This document shows positions 8,219 to 16,238 of a stretch of 19,202 bases of DNA, one piece after another. Under the pieces are notes generated by a model. It was given only the letters and a program-made list of their open reading frames with translations. It ran no database searches and was not told where the DNA came from. The stretch's first letter is position 1. Each line of letters begins with the position of its first letter. The DNA is taken from the NCBI GenBank assembly GCA_002338445.1, contig DDII01000035.1, positions 1 through 19,202 on the forward strand, written 5' to 3'. Source of the DNA: Cellvibrionales bacterium UBA1854. Its GTDB lineage: Bacteria; Pseudomonadota; Gammaproteobacteria; Pseudomonadales; Porticoccaceae. The translations under genes and the position numbers were made by a program.

Positions 8219-8557
8219 ATGGGAGATGGTCCTACGTTGCCAAACATAGATAGAGATTCATCCACTGTTTTAGAGGAAGCGCCGCCCGAGCTTCGCAAAC
8301 CCAGGATGTATCAGGTGGTACTTCTTAATGATGACTATACACCAATGGAATTCGTGGTTGAGCTGATAGAAAAGTTTTTCAATAAAAGTCGCGATGTCGC
8401 AACACGCATTATGCTACTGGTACACACAGAGGGACGGGGCGTATGTGGTGTGTACACCCAGGATATCGCTGAAACAAAAGCGGCGCTTGTGAGCAAGTAC
8501 GCTCAGCAATATGATCATCCATTGCTGTGCGAAGCGGAGCCCTGCAGTGATGAGTAA
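8219..8557 (+). CDS. clpS: ATP-dependent Clp protease adaptor ClpS
   Basis: ClpS binds proteins with N-terminal Leu, Phe, Tyr or Trp and hands them to ClpAP for degradation. The 112-residue protein shows the substrate pocket residues Asn37, Asp38 and Asp39 in LLNDDYTPMEFV and His69 in LLVHTEG, then GVCGVYT and KYAQQYDHPLLC, all matching E. coli ClpS (106 residues). The frame is open from a GTG at 8183, but I place the start at the ATG at 8219. That ATG has GGGAG 7 nt upstream, a TATAAT box lies between the two candidates, and the family's N-terminus is short and variable. clpA follows after 11 bp, a standard clpSA operon. Confidence 0.96.
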   Translation: MGDGPTLPNIDRDSSTVLEEAPPELRKPRMYQVVLLNDDYTPMEFVVELIEKFFNKSRDVATRIMLLVHTEGRGVCGVYTQDIAETKAALVSKYAQQYDHPLLCEAEPCSDE

Positions 8558-8568
8558 AGGTCTTTTTT

Positions 8569-10830
8569 ATGCTGAGTAGAGAGTTGGAGGTCACTTTAAA
8601 TCTGGCTTTTAAAACTGCACGTGAACATCGCCATGAATTTATGACGGTCGAACACTTGCTGCTTGCCTTGTTGGATGACGTATCTGCAACCGGCGTGTTG
8701 AGGGCATGCGGCGCCGATCTCTCAGTTTTGAGGCGTGACTTAGCTGAGTTCATAGAATCTACAATCCCAATAATTCCAGAAAATGATAAGAAACACGAGA
8801 CCCGACCAACACATGGGTTTCAGCGAGTTTTGCAGCGCGCGGTGTTTCAGGTGAATGCCTCTAACGATAAAGAAGTCGTGGGAGCAAACGTAGTGGTTGC
8901 GATCTACAGTGAGCAGGAAAGCCAAGCGGTCTACTTCCTTCGTTTACAAAACATCGCACGTATCGATTTGGTAAATTACATTTCCCACGGCATATCAAAG
9001 TATGCTGATCACCCTGATACATCGAAGCGAGAGTCCTCACATGAAGAAATGGCTCAGAAGGGTGCTGAACAAGACGAGAGTACTAGCATGCTGTCTCAGT
9101 TTGCCACAAATCTCAATGATCAAGCTCAACAGGGTTTGATAGACCCACTTATAGGCCGCACAAAAGAGGTTGAGAGAGTAAGTCAAGTGCTTATTCGCCG
9201 GCGTAAAAATAACCCTTTACTTGTGGGAGATGCAGGTGTTGGGAAGACCGCGATTGCAGAGGGATTGGCACAGCTTGTCGAGGATGGTGATGTAGCCGAG
9301 CCGATGATGGGGAGCACTATTTTCTCCCTTGATATGGGGTCGCTCCTGGCAGGAACAAAGTACCGGGGTGATTTTGAAAAGCGTCTCAAAGGTATAATTG
9401 CTGAATTAAAAAAAATCGACAAATGCATATTGTTCATTGACGAAATTCATACAATAATCGGCGCTGGAGCGGCCTCAGGCGGGGTAATGGATGCTTCAAA
9501 TCTGTTAAAGCCGCTACTGTCCTCCGGTCAGCTTCGATGTATTGGGTCAACCACCTATGAAGAATATCGAGGAGTGTTCGAAAAGGATCATGCTCTATCA
9601 CGTCGCTTTCAAAAAATAGACGTGGCAGAGCCGAGTGTAGATGATACATACAGGATATTAAAAGGACTTAAATCACGCTTCGAGGAGCATCATGGACTGA
9701 AATTTACTGACACGGCATTACAATCAGCCGCATCTTTGGCTGATAAGCACATAAATGACCGTTATCTGCCTGATAAAGCTATCGACGTTATCGATGAAGC
9801 AGGAGCTTTTCAACGACTACAGGTGGTAAGCAAACGGAAAAAAACTGTTTCCGTCGGAGACATCGAACTTGTAGTTTCGAAAATAGCTAGAATTCCAGCT
9901 AAAACTGTATCTAATTCAGACAAGGATCAATTAAAGGGTCTCTCTGAAAAACTCAAAATGGTTATATTTGGTCAAGATCCTGCGATTGATGTTTTGGCAA
10001 CAGCAATCAAGTTATCGAGAGCTGGGCTTCGTGAAAGTGATAAACCCATAGGTAGTTTTCTTTTCTCCGGACCAACCGGTGTCGGAAAAACTGAGGTTTG
10101 TAAACAAATCGCTAAAATACTTGGGGTCGAATTAATCCGTTTTGACATGTCTGAGTACATGGAGCGTCATACCGTCTCACGCTTAATAGGAGCGCCTCCG
10201 GGCTATGTAGGTTTTGACCAAGGGGGATTACTCACCGAGGCCGTTAGCAAGCAGCCTCATAGCGTTGTCCTTCTGGACGAAGTCGAGAAGGCTCACCCGG
10301 ATGTTTTTAATTTATTGCTCCAGGTGATGGATCATGGTTCGCTTACCGACAACAACGGGAGAAAGGCTGATTTTAGAAATATTATTTTAATAATGACCTC
10401 AAATGCTGGCGCAGAACAAATGAGTCGCGCGTCGATTGGGTTTACCGAGCAAGATCACCAAAGCGATGGTTTAGAGGTGATAAAAAAGTCATTTTCTCCA
10501 GAGTTTAGAAACCGACTTGATCATATAGTGCAGTTTGATCCGTTATCGCTGGATGTAATCCTAACAGTGGTCGACAAATTTCTGATTCAAGTTCAGACAA
10601 AATTGGATGATAAAAAAATATTTCTTGTTGTTGATCAACAAGCACGAAGGTGGCTCGCAAATCACGGTTATGACAAAAAAATGGGGGCGAGACCAATGGA
10701 AAGACTGATTCAAGAAAAAATAAAAAAACCCCTTGCAGAAGAACTGCTGTTCGGAGTGTTGAGCCGCGGCGGAGGTACGGTCAATGTAACTGTTGTCAAC
10801 GATGAGCTGTGTGTGTCCTGTAAAGAATAA
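8569..10830 (+). CDS. clpA: ATP-dependent Clp protease ATP-binding subunit ClpA
   Basis: ClpA is the hexameric AAA+ unfoldase that feeds ClpP. The 753 residues (E. coli 758) contain, in order: a double Clp N domain (about 1-145) that docks ClpS; a charged linker (150-175); AAA module 1 with Walker A GDAGVGKT (220-227) and Walker B ILFIDE (287-292); and AAA module 2 with Walker A GPTGVGKT (501-508) and Walker B VVLLDE (566-571). A ClpP-binding loop follows near 623-625, then the D2 small domain with GARPMERLIQ. The ClpP loop reads IGF instead of the IGL of E. coli ClpA. ClpP is not in the window. There is no sign of frameshift. It follows clpS closely and converges on infA. Confidence 0.97.
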   Translation: MLSRELEVTLNLAFKTAREHRHEFMTVEHLLLALLDDVSATGVLRACGADLSVLRRDLAEFIESTIPIIPENDKKHETRPTHGFQRVLQRAVFQVNASNDKEVVGANVVVAIYSEQESQAVYFLRLQNIARIDLVNYISHGISKYADHPDTSKRESSHEEMAQKGAEQDESTSMLSQFATNLNDQAQQGLIDPLIGRTKEVERVSQVLIRRRKNNPLLVGDAGVGKTAIAEGLAQLVEDGDVAEPMMGSTIFSLDMGSLLAGTKYRGDFEKRLKGIIAELKKIDKCILFIDEIHTIIGAGAASGGVMDASNLLKPLLSSGQLRCIGSTTYEEYRGVFEKDHALSRRFQKIDVAEPSVDDTYRILKGLKSRFEEHHGLKFTDTALQSAASLADKHINDRYLPDKAIDVIDEAGAFQRLQVVSKRKKTVSVGDIELVVSKIARIPAKTVSNSDKDQLKGLSEKLKMVIFGQDPAIDVLATAIKLSRAGLRESDKPIGSFLFSGPTGVGKTEVCKQIAKILGVELIRFDMSEYMERHTVSRLIGAPPGYVGFDQGGLLTEAVSKQPHSVVLLDEVEKAHPDVFNLLLQVMDHGSLTDNNGRKADFRNIILIMTSNAGAEQMSRASIGFTEQDHQSDGLEVIKKSFSPEFRNRLDHIVQFDPLSLDVILTVVDKFLIQVQTKLDDKKIFLVVDQQARRWLANHGYDKKMGARPMERLIQEKIKKPLAEELLFGVLSRGGGTVNVTVVNDELCVSCKE

Positions 10831-10926
10831 GACTGTGTGCCCGTTGGGCTGGGTGTCATGAAAATAATGCTTCGAGACATCACGGGATGGGCAGGTATGC
10901 GGTCTACGCAAGCTTTGATCGCAGAC

Positions 10927-11145
10927 CTAGCGCTCCCGAAATGTAATGCGCCCTTTTGTAAGATCATATGGAGTCATCTCGACCTTTACCTTATCACCTG
11001 TAAGAATCCGAATATAATGCTTTCTCATCTTGCCAGATATGTGCGCAATAATCGTATGACCATTTTCGAGTTTTACCTTGAAAGTTGTGTTAGGTAAGGT
11101 GTCAACAACCTCACCATCAAGTTCTATGTTTTCTTCTTTTGCCAT
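10927..11145 (-). CDS. infA: Translation initiation factor IF-1
   Basis: IF-1 binds the ribosomal A site and helps IF-2 and IF-3 select the initiator tRNA. The protein is a single S1/OB-fold domain of 72 residues, the exact family length, starting MAKEENIELDGEV and ending KGRITFRER, with ISGKMRKHYIRIL and GDKVKVEMTPYDL in between. The frame stays open for 19 more codons upstream, but that extension (to 11202) has no counterpart in the family, so the ATG at 11145 is the start. It lies 165 bp downstream of aat on the same strand and converges on clpA. The gene for tRNA-Ser (serW), found next to infA in E. coli, is absent, as is ate. Confidence 0.97.
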   Translation of the reverse strand: MAKEENIELDGEVVDTLPNTTFKVKLENGHTIIAHISGKMRKHYIRILTGDKVKVEMTPYDLTKGRITFRER

Positions 11146-11310
11146 AACGCTTTGGGTGATCCTTTGTGAAAAAACGAGCGCAGTGTGCCTTAAAATAATC
11201 AATTTAGCAAAATGTATTACATTAATTTGAAAGGGCCATCATCTCATACCGACTAGCTACAGTGGATCCAGCTAACATCGACCACAATTATAAAAAGAAG
11301 CTTCAGCAAA

Positions 11311-12009
11311 TTACGTAACAAACTCTGTGGGCGTCTCCCATTTAATACAAAGATCCTCGCGTGAACTTAAAATATTCAAAAAAGCATCCCGTGAAATTAT
11401 CTCTGCTCCTAATTGTAATAGATGATTAGTCTGTATTTGACAATCTATCAGCGCAAAACTGGACAAGCTTAGCTGACGGCACAATACATATAATGCCAAT
11501 TTTGATGCGTTTGGTATTTTGCTGAACATTGACTCGCCACTAAATATTCCATTTACTGCTACTCCATATAATCCGCCAACTAAATACCCTTTGCTCCAGA
11601 CCTCTACTGAATGTGCAAAACCTAACTTATGCAACCTGTAATAAGCTTTACGCATGTCATTTGTTATCCAAGTTCCTCCCTCTTGATTTTTCCGAGGCGC
11701 AGAACAACCCCTCAAAACTTCCGAGAAAGCTCTGTTAAAGGTAAGGGTATGAATATTTTTTCTTATCAGTTTGCGAAGACTTTTTGAGACATGAAATTTT
11801 TCCAATCGAAGGATGCATCTTTCAGATGGAGACCACCACATTATCGGATCACCGTCTTGATACCAAGGAAAAATTCCTTTTCTATAAGCGTCCATAAGTG
11901 TTGTCGGCAAGAGGTTTCCCCCGAACGCAATCAATCCGTCAGGATCATTTAAAGCATGGTAAGAGTCAGGAAAGACTGGATAATTTTTATCTAAATAAAG
12001 GAGCGCCAT
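11311..12009 (-). CDS. aat: Leucyl/phenylalanyl-tRNA--protein transferase
   Basis: Aat attaches Leu or Phe from charged tRNA to proteins with N-terminal Lys or Arg, creating a degradation signal read by ClpS-ClpAP. The protein has 232 residues (E. coli 234). It shows the family stretches GLIAFGGNLLP (25-35), GIFPWY (45-50), PIMWWSPSERC (55-65), GTWIT, AYYRLHKLGFAHSVEVW, LVGGLYGVAVNG, and FSGESMFSK followed by NASKLAL and IDCQIQTNHLLQLGA. It starts 7 bp after trxB without a clear Shine-Dalgarno, so it is probably translationally coupled to it. Writer (aat), adaptor (clpS) and unfoldase (clpA) thus lie within 4 kb. Confidence 0.96.
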   Translation of the reverse strand: MALLYLDKNYPVFPDSYHALNDPDGLIAFGGNLLPTTLMDAYRKGIFPWYQDGDPIMWWSPSERCILRLEKFHVSKSLRKLIRKNIHTLTFNRAFSEVLRGCSAPRKNQEGGTWITNDMRKAYYRLHKLGFAHSVEVWSKGYLVGGLYGVAVNGIFSGESMFSKIPNASKLALYVLCRQLSLSSFALIDCQIQTNHLLQLGAEIISRDAFLNILSSREDLCIKWETPTEFVT

Positions 12010-12016
12010 AAGAAAT

Positions 12017-12955
12017 CTATTTGTCTAGAAATTTCTCTGCGTCCAGAGCAGCCATACATCCGCTACCAGCAGACGTGATTGCCTGCCTATATACATGATC
12101 GGCAACATCGCCAGCCGCGAATACACCGCTGACCGAGGTCTCTGTAGCATTACCATTGTTACCCCCAACCAGTTGAATATATCCATTATTCATTTCGAGC
12201 TGACCTCTAAATATTTCAGTATTCGGCTTATGTCCCACAGCTATGAATACTCCTGCCAAGGTTATTTCTTTTTTTACCTGACTTTGCGCATCAATAATAG
12301 AAATACCCACGACTCCATTATCGTCTCCTAAAATCTCCTCCAATGTGTGACTCCAATAAATTTCCACATTTCCATCCCTCACTTTCTGAAAAAGTTTTTC
12401 TTGAAGCATTTTTTCTGCTCGGAGTTTATCTCTACGATGAATTAATATTACCTCAGAACAGACATTCGATAAATAAAGGGTCTCCTCCACGGCGGTGTTA
12501 CCTCCACCTACCACCGCCACCTTTTGGTTTCTATAAAAAAATCCATCACATGTAGCGCAAGCTGAAACTCCCTTACCCATAAAGGCCTCTTCCGAGGGCA
12601 GTCCGAGGTATTGCGCCGATGCACCCGTTGCTATTATTAAGGCATCGGAAGTATAAATCTCTCCACCAAACAGTGTGAAAGGTCTTTGAGATAAGTCTAC
12701 TGATTCAATATGATCATAAACAACTTTCGTATGGAATCGCTCGGCATGTTTTTGCATCCGTTGCATAAGCGCTGGACCTTGAAGATCAGAAACATCACCG
12801 GGCCAATTATCAACATCGGTAGTAGTTGTAAGTTGTCCTCCTAATTGGATACCTGTTATGAGAACTGGTCGAAGATTTGCTCTTGCCGCATAGACAGCTG
12901 CTGTCCAACCAGCCGGTCCCGAACCTAAAATTATGAGGGGATAATGGTTTTTCAT
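12017..12955 (-). CDS. trxB: Thioredoxin reductase
   Basis: TrxB is the low-molecular-weight flavoenzyme that passes electrons from NADPH through FAD and a disulfide to thioredoxin. The 312 residues (E. coli 321) include the FAD motif GSGPAGWTAAVYAARA (11-26), the redox pair Cys133/Cys136 in ACATCDGFF, the NADPH motif VVGGGNTAVEE (148-158), and the NADPH 2'-phosphate contact HRRDKLRA (173-180). The C-terminal FAD stretch GVFAAGDVAD runs 277-286, followed by RQAITSAGSGCMAAL. aat follows at 7 bp. It is divergent from ftsK across a 208-bp gap. cydDC, which separates trxB from aat in E. coli, is absent. Confidence 0.97.
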   Translation of the reverse strand: MKNHYPLIILGSGPAGWTAAVYAARANLRPVLITGIQLGGQLTTTTDVDNWPGDVSDLQGPALMQRMQKHAERFHTKVVYDHIESVDLSQRPFTLFGGEIYTSDALIIATGASAQYLGLPSEEAFMGKGVSACATCDGFFYRNQKVAVVGGGNTAVEETLYLSNVCSEVILIHRRDKLRAEKMLQEKLFQKVRDGNVEIYWSHTLEEILGDDNGVVGISIIDAQSQVKKEITLAGVFIAVGHKPNTEIFRGQLEMNNGYIQLVGGNNGNATETSVSGVFAAGDVADHVYRQAITSAGSGCMAALDAEKFLDK

Positions 12956-12985
12956 GTAAATTCCAAGTGCATGTTAAAAGATAAA

Positions 12986-13009
12986 TTGAGTCGATCTTCG
13001 ATTACTCAA
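12986..13009. repeat. Inverted repeat in the trxB-ftsK control region
   Basis: TTGAGT (12986-12991) and ACTCAA (13004-13009) are perfect inverted copies, and CGA/TCG inside extends the pairing with a small bulge. Read for trxB, the right arm reads TTGAGT, 18 bp upstream of TTTATC, so the repeat would cover a candidate trxB promoter from its -35 through its spacer. This is the position of a repressor or activator site, but no known regulator consensus was recognised. E. coli has lrp in this interval. Confidence 0.35.
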
Positions 13010-13151
13010 CGCATAAAGGAATGCTATTATTGTCATAATGAGCCGTTTAATAGACCAACCACATAACTGCAAGCATGCAAGGAAGACGGGTTGTCTCCGT
13101 GCCACTTTTTTTGCAAGCTATGTGAAATAATATACAGATTATAAGTCTACC

Positions 13152-13156
13152 AGGAG
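13152..13156 (+). promoter_or_regulatory. Shine-Dalgarno that fixes the ftsK TTG start
   Basis: AGGAG is spaced 7 nt from a TTG at 13164. No ATG in this frame occurs before the first membrane segment, so this site is the main evidence that ftsK starts with TTG. Confidence 0.7.
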
Positions 13157-13163
13157 TAATCCT

Positions 13164-15536
13164 TTGCATAGTAAGCGTGAATCTAAGTTGGAGAATAACA
13201 CAGAAATCTCGTTTCATGATTCCCGATTACGACGAATATTTTCTGAGGGTGCACTCATTGGTTTAATTTTATTGTGCGCAGTGATTTTTGTTTCTCTTAT
13301 TACTTACTCGCCAGAGGATCCTAGTTGGACTACCACAGGTACGGCAGAGAATGCAATGAATGCCATTGGACCAGTAGGAGCGCACATCGCGGACGCATTT
13401 TATAATCTCTTTGGAATAATTGCATTTTTATTTCCCGCAGCTTTGGCACTGAGAGCCGCAGAAAAATTGCGACAATACTTTAAGTTAAAAAATAATTCTT
13501 TCAGTTTTGAGTCCTTTTTTCTGACGCTACTAGGTTTCATTCTGATAATGCTAAGTGCGACAGCTCTAGCTCATTTATTACTCGCTGGCCTTGAAGTTGA
13601 ATTCGATCGAGTTGGCGGAATTACTGGCGAAATTTTTGGTAATGCTTTAACAAAAGCTTTTAATAAGACTGGAAGTATCTTAATTTTAGTTGCTTTATTT
13701 CTTTTTGGCATCAGCGTTTTTGCAGACATTTCTTGGTTTTCGATGGGTTCCAGATCGTATCTCGTAATTTTACAAATTACTAAAGAAACTATGAATTTAT
13801 TGAACGAGCAAAGAATTAAGAGGGAGGAAATAAAAGAAACTAAAGCGAAACTAGAGGCTCGAAGAGCCAGGGTAACCGAAAAAACGATTAAAAAAGCAGG
13901 AAGAATACCACCCGTAATAGAGTTACCTACAACAGATATAAAGCACAGTAATCGTCTAGAACGCGAGAAACAAGGGACTCTTTTTAATCATGACGAGGAG
14001 GTCGAACTAATACCGCCACTGAGCCTCTTAGATCCAGCTGAAATTACTACTAATAGAGGTTATTCTGCAGACTCTCTTGGACACTATTCAAGACTCCTGG
14101 AAAACAAGCTCCAAGATTTTGGAATTACTGTGAATGTTGTTTCAGTACTTCCTGGGCCTGTCATTACGCGTTTTGAGATCCAGCCAGCAGCAGGAGTTAA
14201 GGTGAGCAGAATAACTGCACTGGCTAAGGATCTAGCGCGATCAATGGCAGTTCCGAGCGTACGTGTGGTAGAGGTCATTTCCGGAAAATCGGTCGTAGGA
14301 ATCGAAATACCTAACGATTCTAGATTAATGGTTCGTTTAAGTGAGGTATTGTTAAGTGAAGTTTATGAAGTTGCCTCATCACCATTAACACTTGCTTTGG
14401 GCCATGACATTTCGGGATCTCCTGTTATTGCAGATTTAACTAAAATGCCACACCTATTAGTTGCTGGCACAACTGGATCTGGGAAATCCGTTGGAATCAA
14501 TGCAATGCTATTGAGTCTATTGTTTAAGTCATCAGCAGAAGAGGTAAAACTCATATTAGTTGACCCAAAAATGTTGGAACTTTCCGTTTATGATGGTATT
14601 CCTCATCTTTTAACACCTGTGATAACTGATATGAAGGATGCATCGGTTGGTTTGAGATGGTGTGTCGGCGAAATGGAACGTCGTTATAAGTTAATGTCCT
14701 CTTTGGGTGTCAGGAATATTGCAGGCTTTAATAGAAAAATTGAAGAAGCGAAGAGAAATAATCTTACTATTCCGGATCCTCTTTGGGTCGCAGATTACGA
14801 GCAAGAGAGCGGACACGATAAGTATGATTCATATGAGCCACCTGCATTAGATCGTCTCTCATATATCGTTGTTGTTATCGACGAGTTCGCTGATATGATG
14901 ATGATTGTTGGTAAAAAAGTTGAGCAGTTAATAGCTCGTATATCTCAGAAAGCAAGGGCGGCAGGCATTCACCTCATTTTAGCAACTCAACGCCCGTCTG
15001 TTGATGTCATTACTGGTCTGATCAAGGCTAATGTGCCATCAAGAATCGCCTTCCAAGTATCGTCAAAAATTGATTCGCGAACAATCCTTGATCAGGCAGG
15101 TGCAGAACAACTCCTTGGCCATGGCGATATGCTATATCTAGCTCCAGGAAAAAATCTTCCCGAACGAGTTCATGGTGCGTTTGTTGATGACTCTGAGGTC
15201 CACAGAGTGGTGGGTGAGCTGAAACGAAGGGGCAGGCCAAGTTATGTGTCAAAGATCACTGATGAGACAGAGGTGCTCGATATTGCAGTACCCGGGTTTA
15301 CTTCAGTTGAGAATACTGATCAAGAGGAAAAAGTTGATCCACTGTATGAGGAGGCCGTTTCATTCGTTATAGATTCACAAAAGGTTTCAATCTCTTCAGT
15401 TCAACGTAAGTTACGTATTGGCTACAATCGATCAGCAAGATTGGTGGAAAGAATGGAAGAATGCGGTATTATTAGTCCGATGAGTCCTAACGGAACACGA
15501 GAGATACTAGCCTCAAAAAATGATGTAACTATATGA
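13164..15536 (+). CDS. ftsK: DNA translocase FtsK
   Basis: FtsK is anchored at the division septum and pumps chromosomal DNA so that XerCD can resolve dimers at dif. The 790-residue protein has four N-terminal membrane segments (about 27-48, 80-98, 117-142 and 168-190). A short charged linker (about 205-290) follows, then the RecA-like motor with Walker A GTTGSGKS (435-442) and Walker B VVVIDE (569-574), with ATQRPSVDVITGLIK after it. The C-terminal winged-helix gamma domain (about 725-785) reads sequence-polarity signals and XerD. The linker is far shorter than in E. coli (1329 residues in total) and the protein resembles the Pseudomonas and SpoIIIE length. The start codon is TTG, supported by AGGAG at 13152. 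Its TGA overlaps the lolA ATG by 4 nt. Confidence 0.97.
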   Translation: MHSKRESKLENNTEISFHDSRLRRIFSEGALIGLILLCAVIFVSLITYSPEDPSWTTTGTAENAMNAIGPVGAHIADAFYNLFGIIAFLFPAALALRAAEKLRQYFKLKNNSFSFESFFLTLLGFILIMLSATALAHLLLAGLEVEFDRVGGITGEIFGNALTKAFNKTGSILILVALFLFGISVFADISWFSMGSRSYLVILQITKETMNLLNEQRIKREEIKETKAKLEARRARVTEKTIKKAGRIPPVIELPTTDIKHSNRLEREKQGTLFNHDEEVELIPPLSLLDPAEITTNRGYSADSLGHYSRLLENKLQDFGITVNVVSVLPGPVITRFEIQPAAGVKVSRITALAKDLARSMAVPSVRVVEVISGKSVVGIEIPNDSRLMVRLSEVLLSEVYEVASSPLTLALGHDISGSPVIADLTKMPHLLVAGTTGSGKSVGINAMLLSLLFKSSAEEVKLILVDPKMLELSVYDGIPHLLTPVITDMKDASVGLRWCVGEMERRYKLMSSLGVRNIAGFNRKIEEAKRNNLTIPDPLWVADYEQESGHDKYDSYEPPALDRLSYIVVVIDEFADMMMIVGKKVEQLIARISQKARAAGIHLILATQRPSVDVITGLIKANVPSRIAFQVSSKIDSRTILDQAGAEQLLGHGDMLYLAPGKNLPERVHGAFVDDSEVHRVVGELKRRGRPSYVSKITDETEVLDIAVPGFTSVENTDQEEKVDPLYEEAVSFVIDSQKVSISSVQRKLRIGYNRSARLVERMEECGIISPMSPNGTREILASKNDVTI

Positions 15537-16198
15537 TATATATAGTTAATTATATAATTTTTGCTTGTATTTTTTTGATGCCATCCGTCACTTTATCCTC
15601 ACAAAAAAATGACGAAGAGCAGCTTCAAAGTTGGCTGAAGCAAATTAGTAGTTTTGAGGCAAAATTTACTCAGAGCACCTATGATCAGCATCAAGGCTTA
15701 ATTAGCAAAGGGTCTGGAAGCTTGCAATATAAAAGACCAAATTTGGTGCGCTGGATAACTGATTATCCAGTGGAGCAGCACATCATAATCAATGGACAAA
15801 AGATCTGGATTTATGACCCAGACCTTGAGCAAGTTTTAGTTGACAATTACAGTAGTGCTAGTCTGTCGACATCACCACTTTTTATGCTAATGGATACTGG
15901 AGGTGACCTGATTACTCTCTACTCAATCCAACGATCTCTAGACGAAGACAAGAAAACTAATTTCAAATTAACTGCAAAAACACAGAGTGAGTCGATAAGA
16001 GAGATCGATATAAGTTTTTTGGCGGGAAGTTTAAAATCACTCTCGATACACACCTATGATCAGGTTAGTAATTTTTTCTTTATTAATCAAAGTGTCAATT
16101 CAATGATGGACACTTCTAATTTTTCATTCAAAATCCCACCTGACACCGATGTCATTGATCGAAGTATTTCTAGGGAGCGAGAGGAAGCAGGGTGGTGA
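15533..16198 (+). CDS. lolA: Outer-membrane lipoprotein carrier protein LolA
   Basis: LolA accepts lipoproteins from LolCDE at the inner membrane and carries them across the periplasm to LolB. The 221-residue protein begins with a hydrophobic export signal (about 1-22) and continues with the family's SFEAKFTQSTYDQ, GSGSLQYKRPNLVRW, GQKIWIYDPDLEQV and STSPLFMLM. E. coli LolA has 203 residues. The start ATG overlaps the ftsK stop as ATGA, which implies translational coupling; there is an in-frame stop four codons upstream, so no longer form exists. The signal peptide is odd in having no Lys or Arg before the hydrophobic core. serS follows after 40 bp; rarA, usual between lolA and serS, is missing. 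Confidence 0.93.
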   Translation: MIYIVNYIIFACIFLMPSVTLSSQKNDEEQLQSWLKQISSFEAKFTQSTYDQHQGLISKGSGSLQYKRPNLVRWITDYPVEQHIIINGQKIWIYDPDLEQVLVDNYSSASLSTSPLFMLMDTGGDLITLYSIQRSLDEDKKTNFKLTAKTQSESIREIDISFLAGSLKSLSIHTYDQVSNFFFINQSVNSMMDTSNFSFKIPPDTDVIDRSISREREEAGW

Positions 16199-16238
16199 CT
16201 TGAAGACGGCAATGGTTAAACGATAATTAGGAATTCTA

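Noticed and set aside
10839..10849. GCCC-GTT-GGGC hairpin just after clpA as a terminator
   Set aside because: Only 4 bp of stem and no T run on either strand; the clpA-infA gap has no convincing intrinsic terminator.
10831..10926. tRNA-Ser gene (serW) expected between clpA and infA by analogy with E. coli
   Set aside because: No T-loop signature or cloverleaf arms found on either strand in these 96 bases.
11146..11202. Longer infA reading frame starting at 11202
   Set aside because: The 72-residue form starting at 11145 matches IF-1 exactly; the 19 extra residues have no family counterpart.
13088..13113. Stem (GGAAGAC/GTCTCC) followed by a T run upstream of ftsK as a terminator or attenuator
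   Set aside because: The stem has a bulge, the T run begins several bases after it, and no gene ends nearby that would need it.
15560..15571. Lipobox reading of the LolA N-terminus (FAC at residues 10-12)
   Set aside because: Phe at -2 and the central position in the hydrophobic core do not fit a lipoprotein signal; LolA is a soluble periplasmic carrier.
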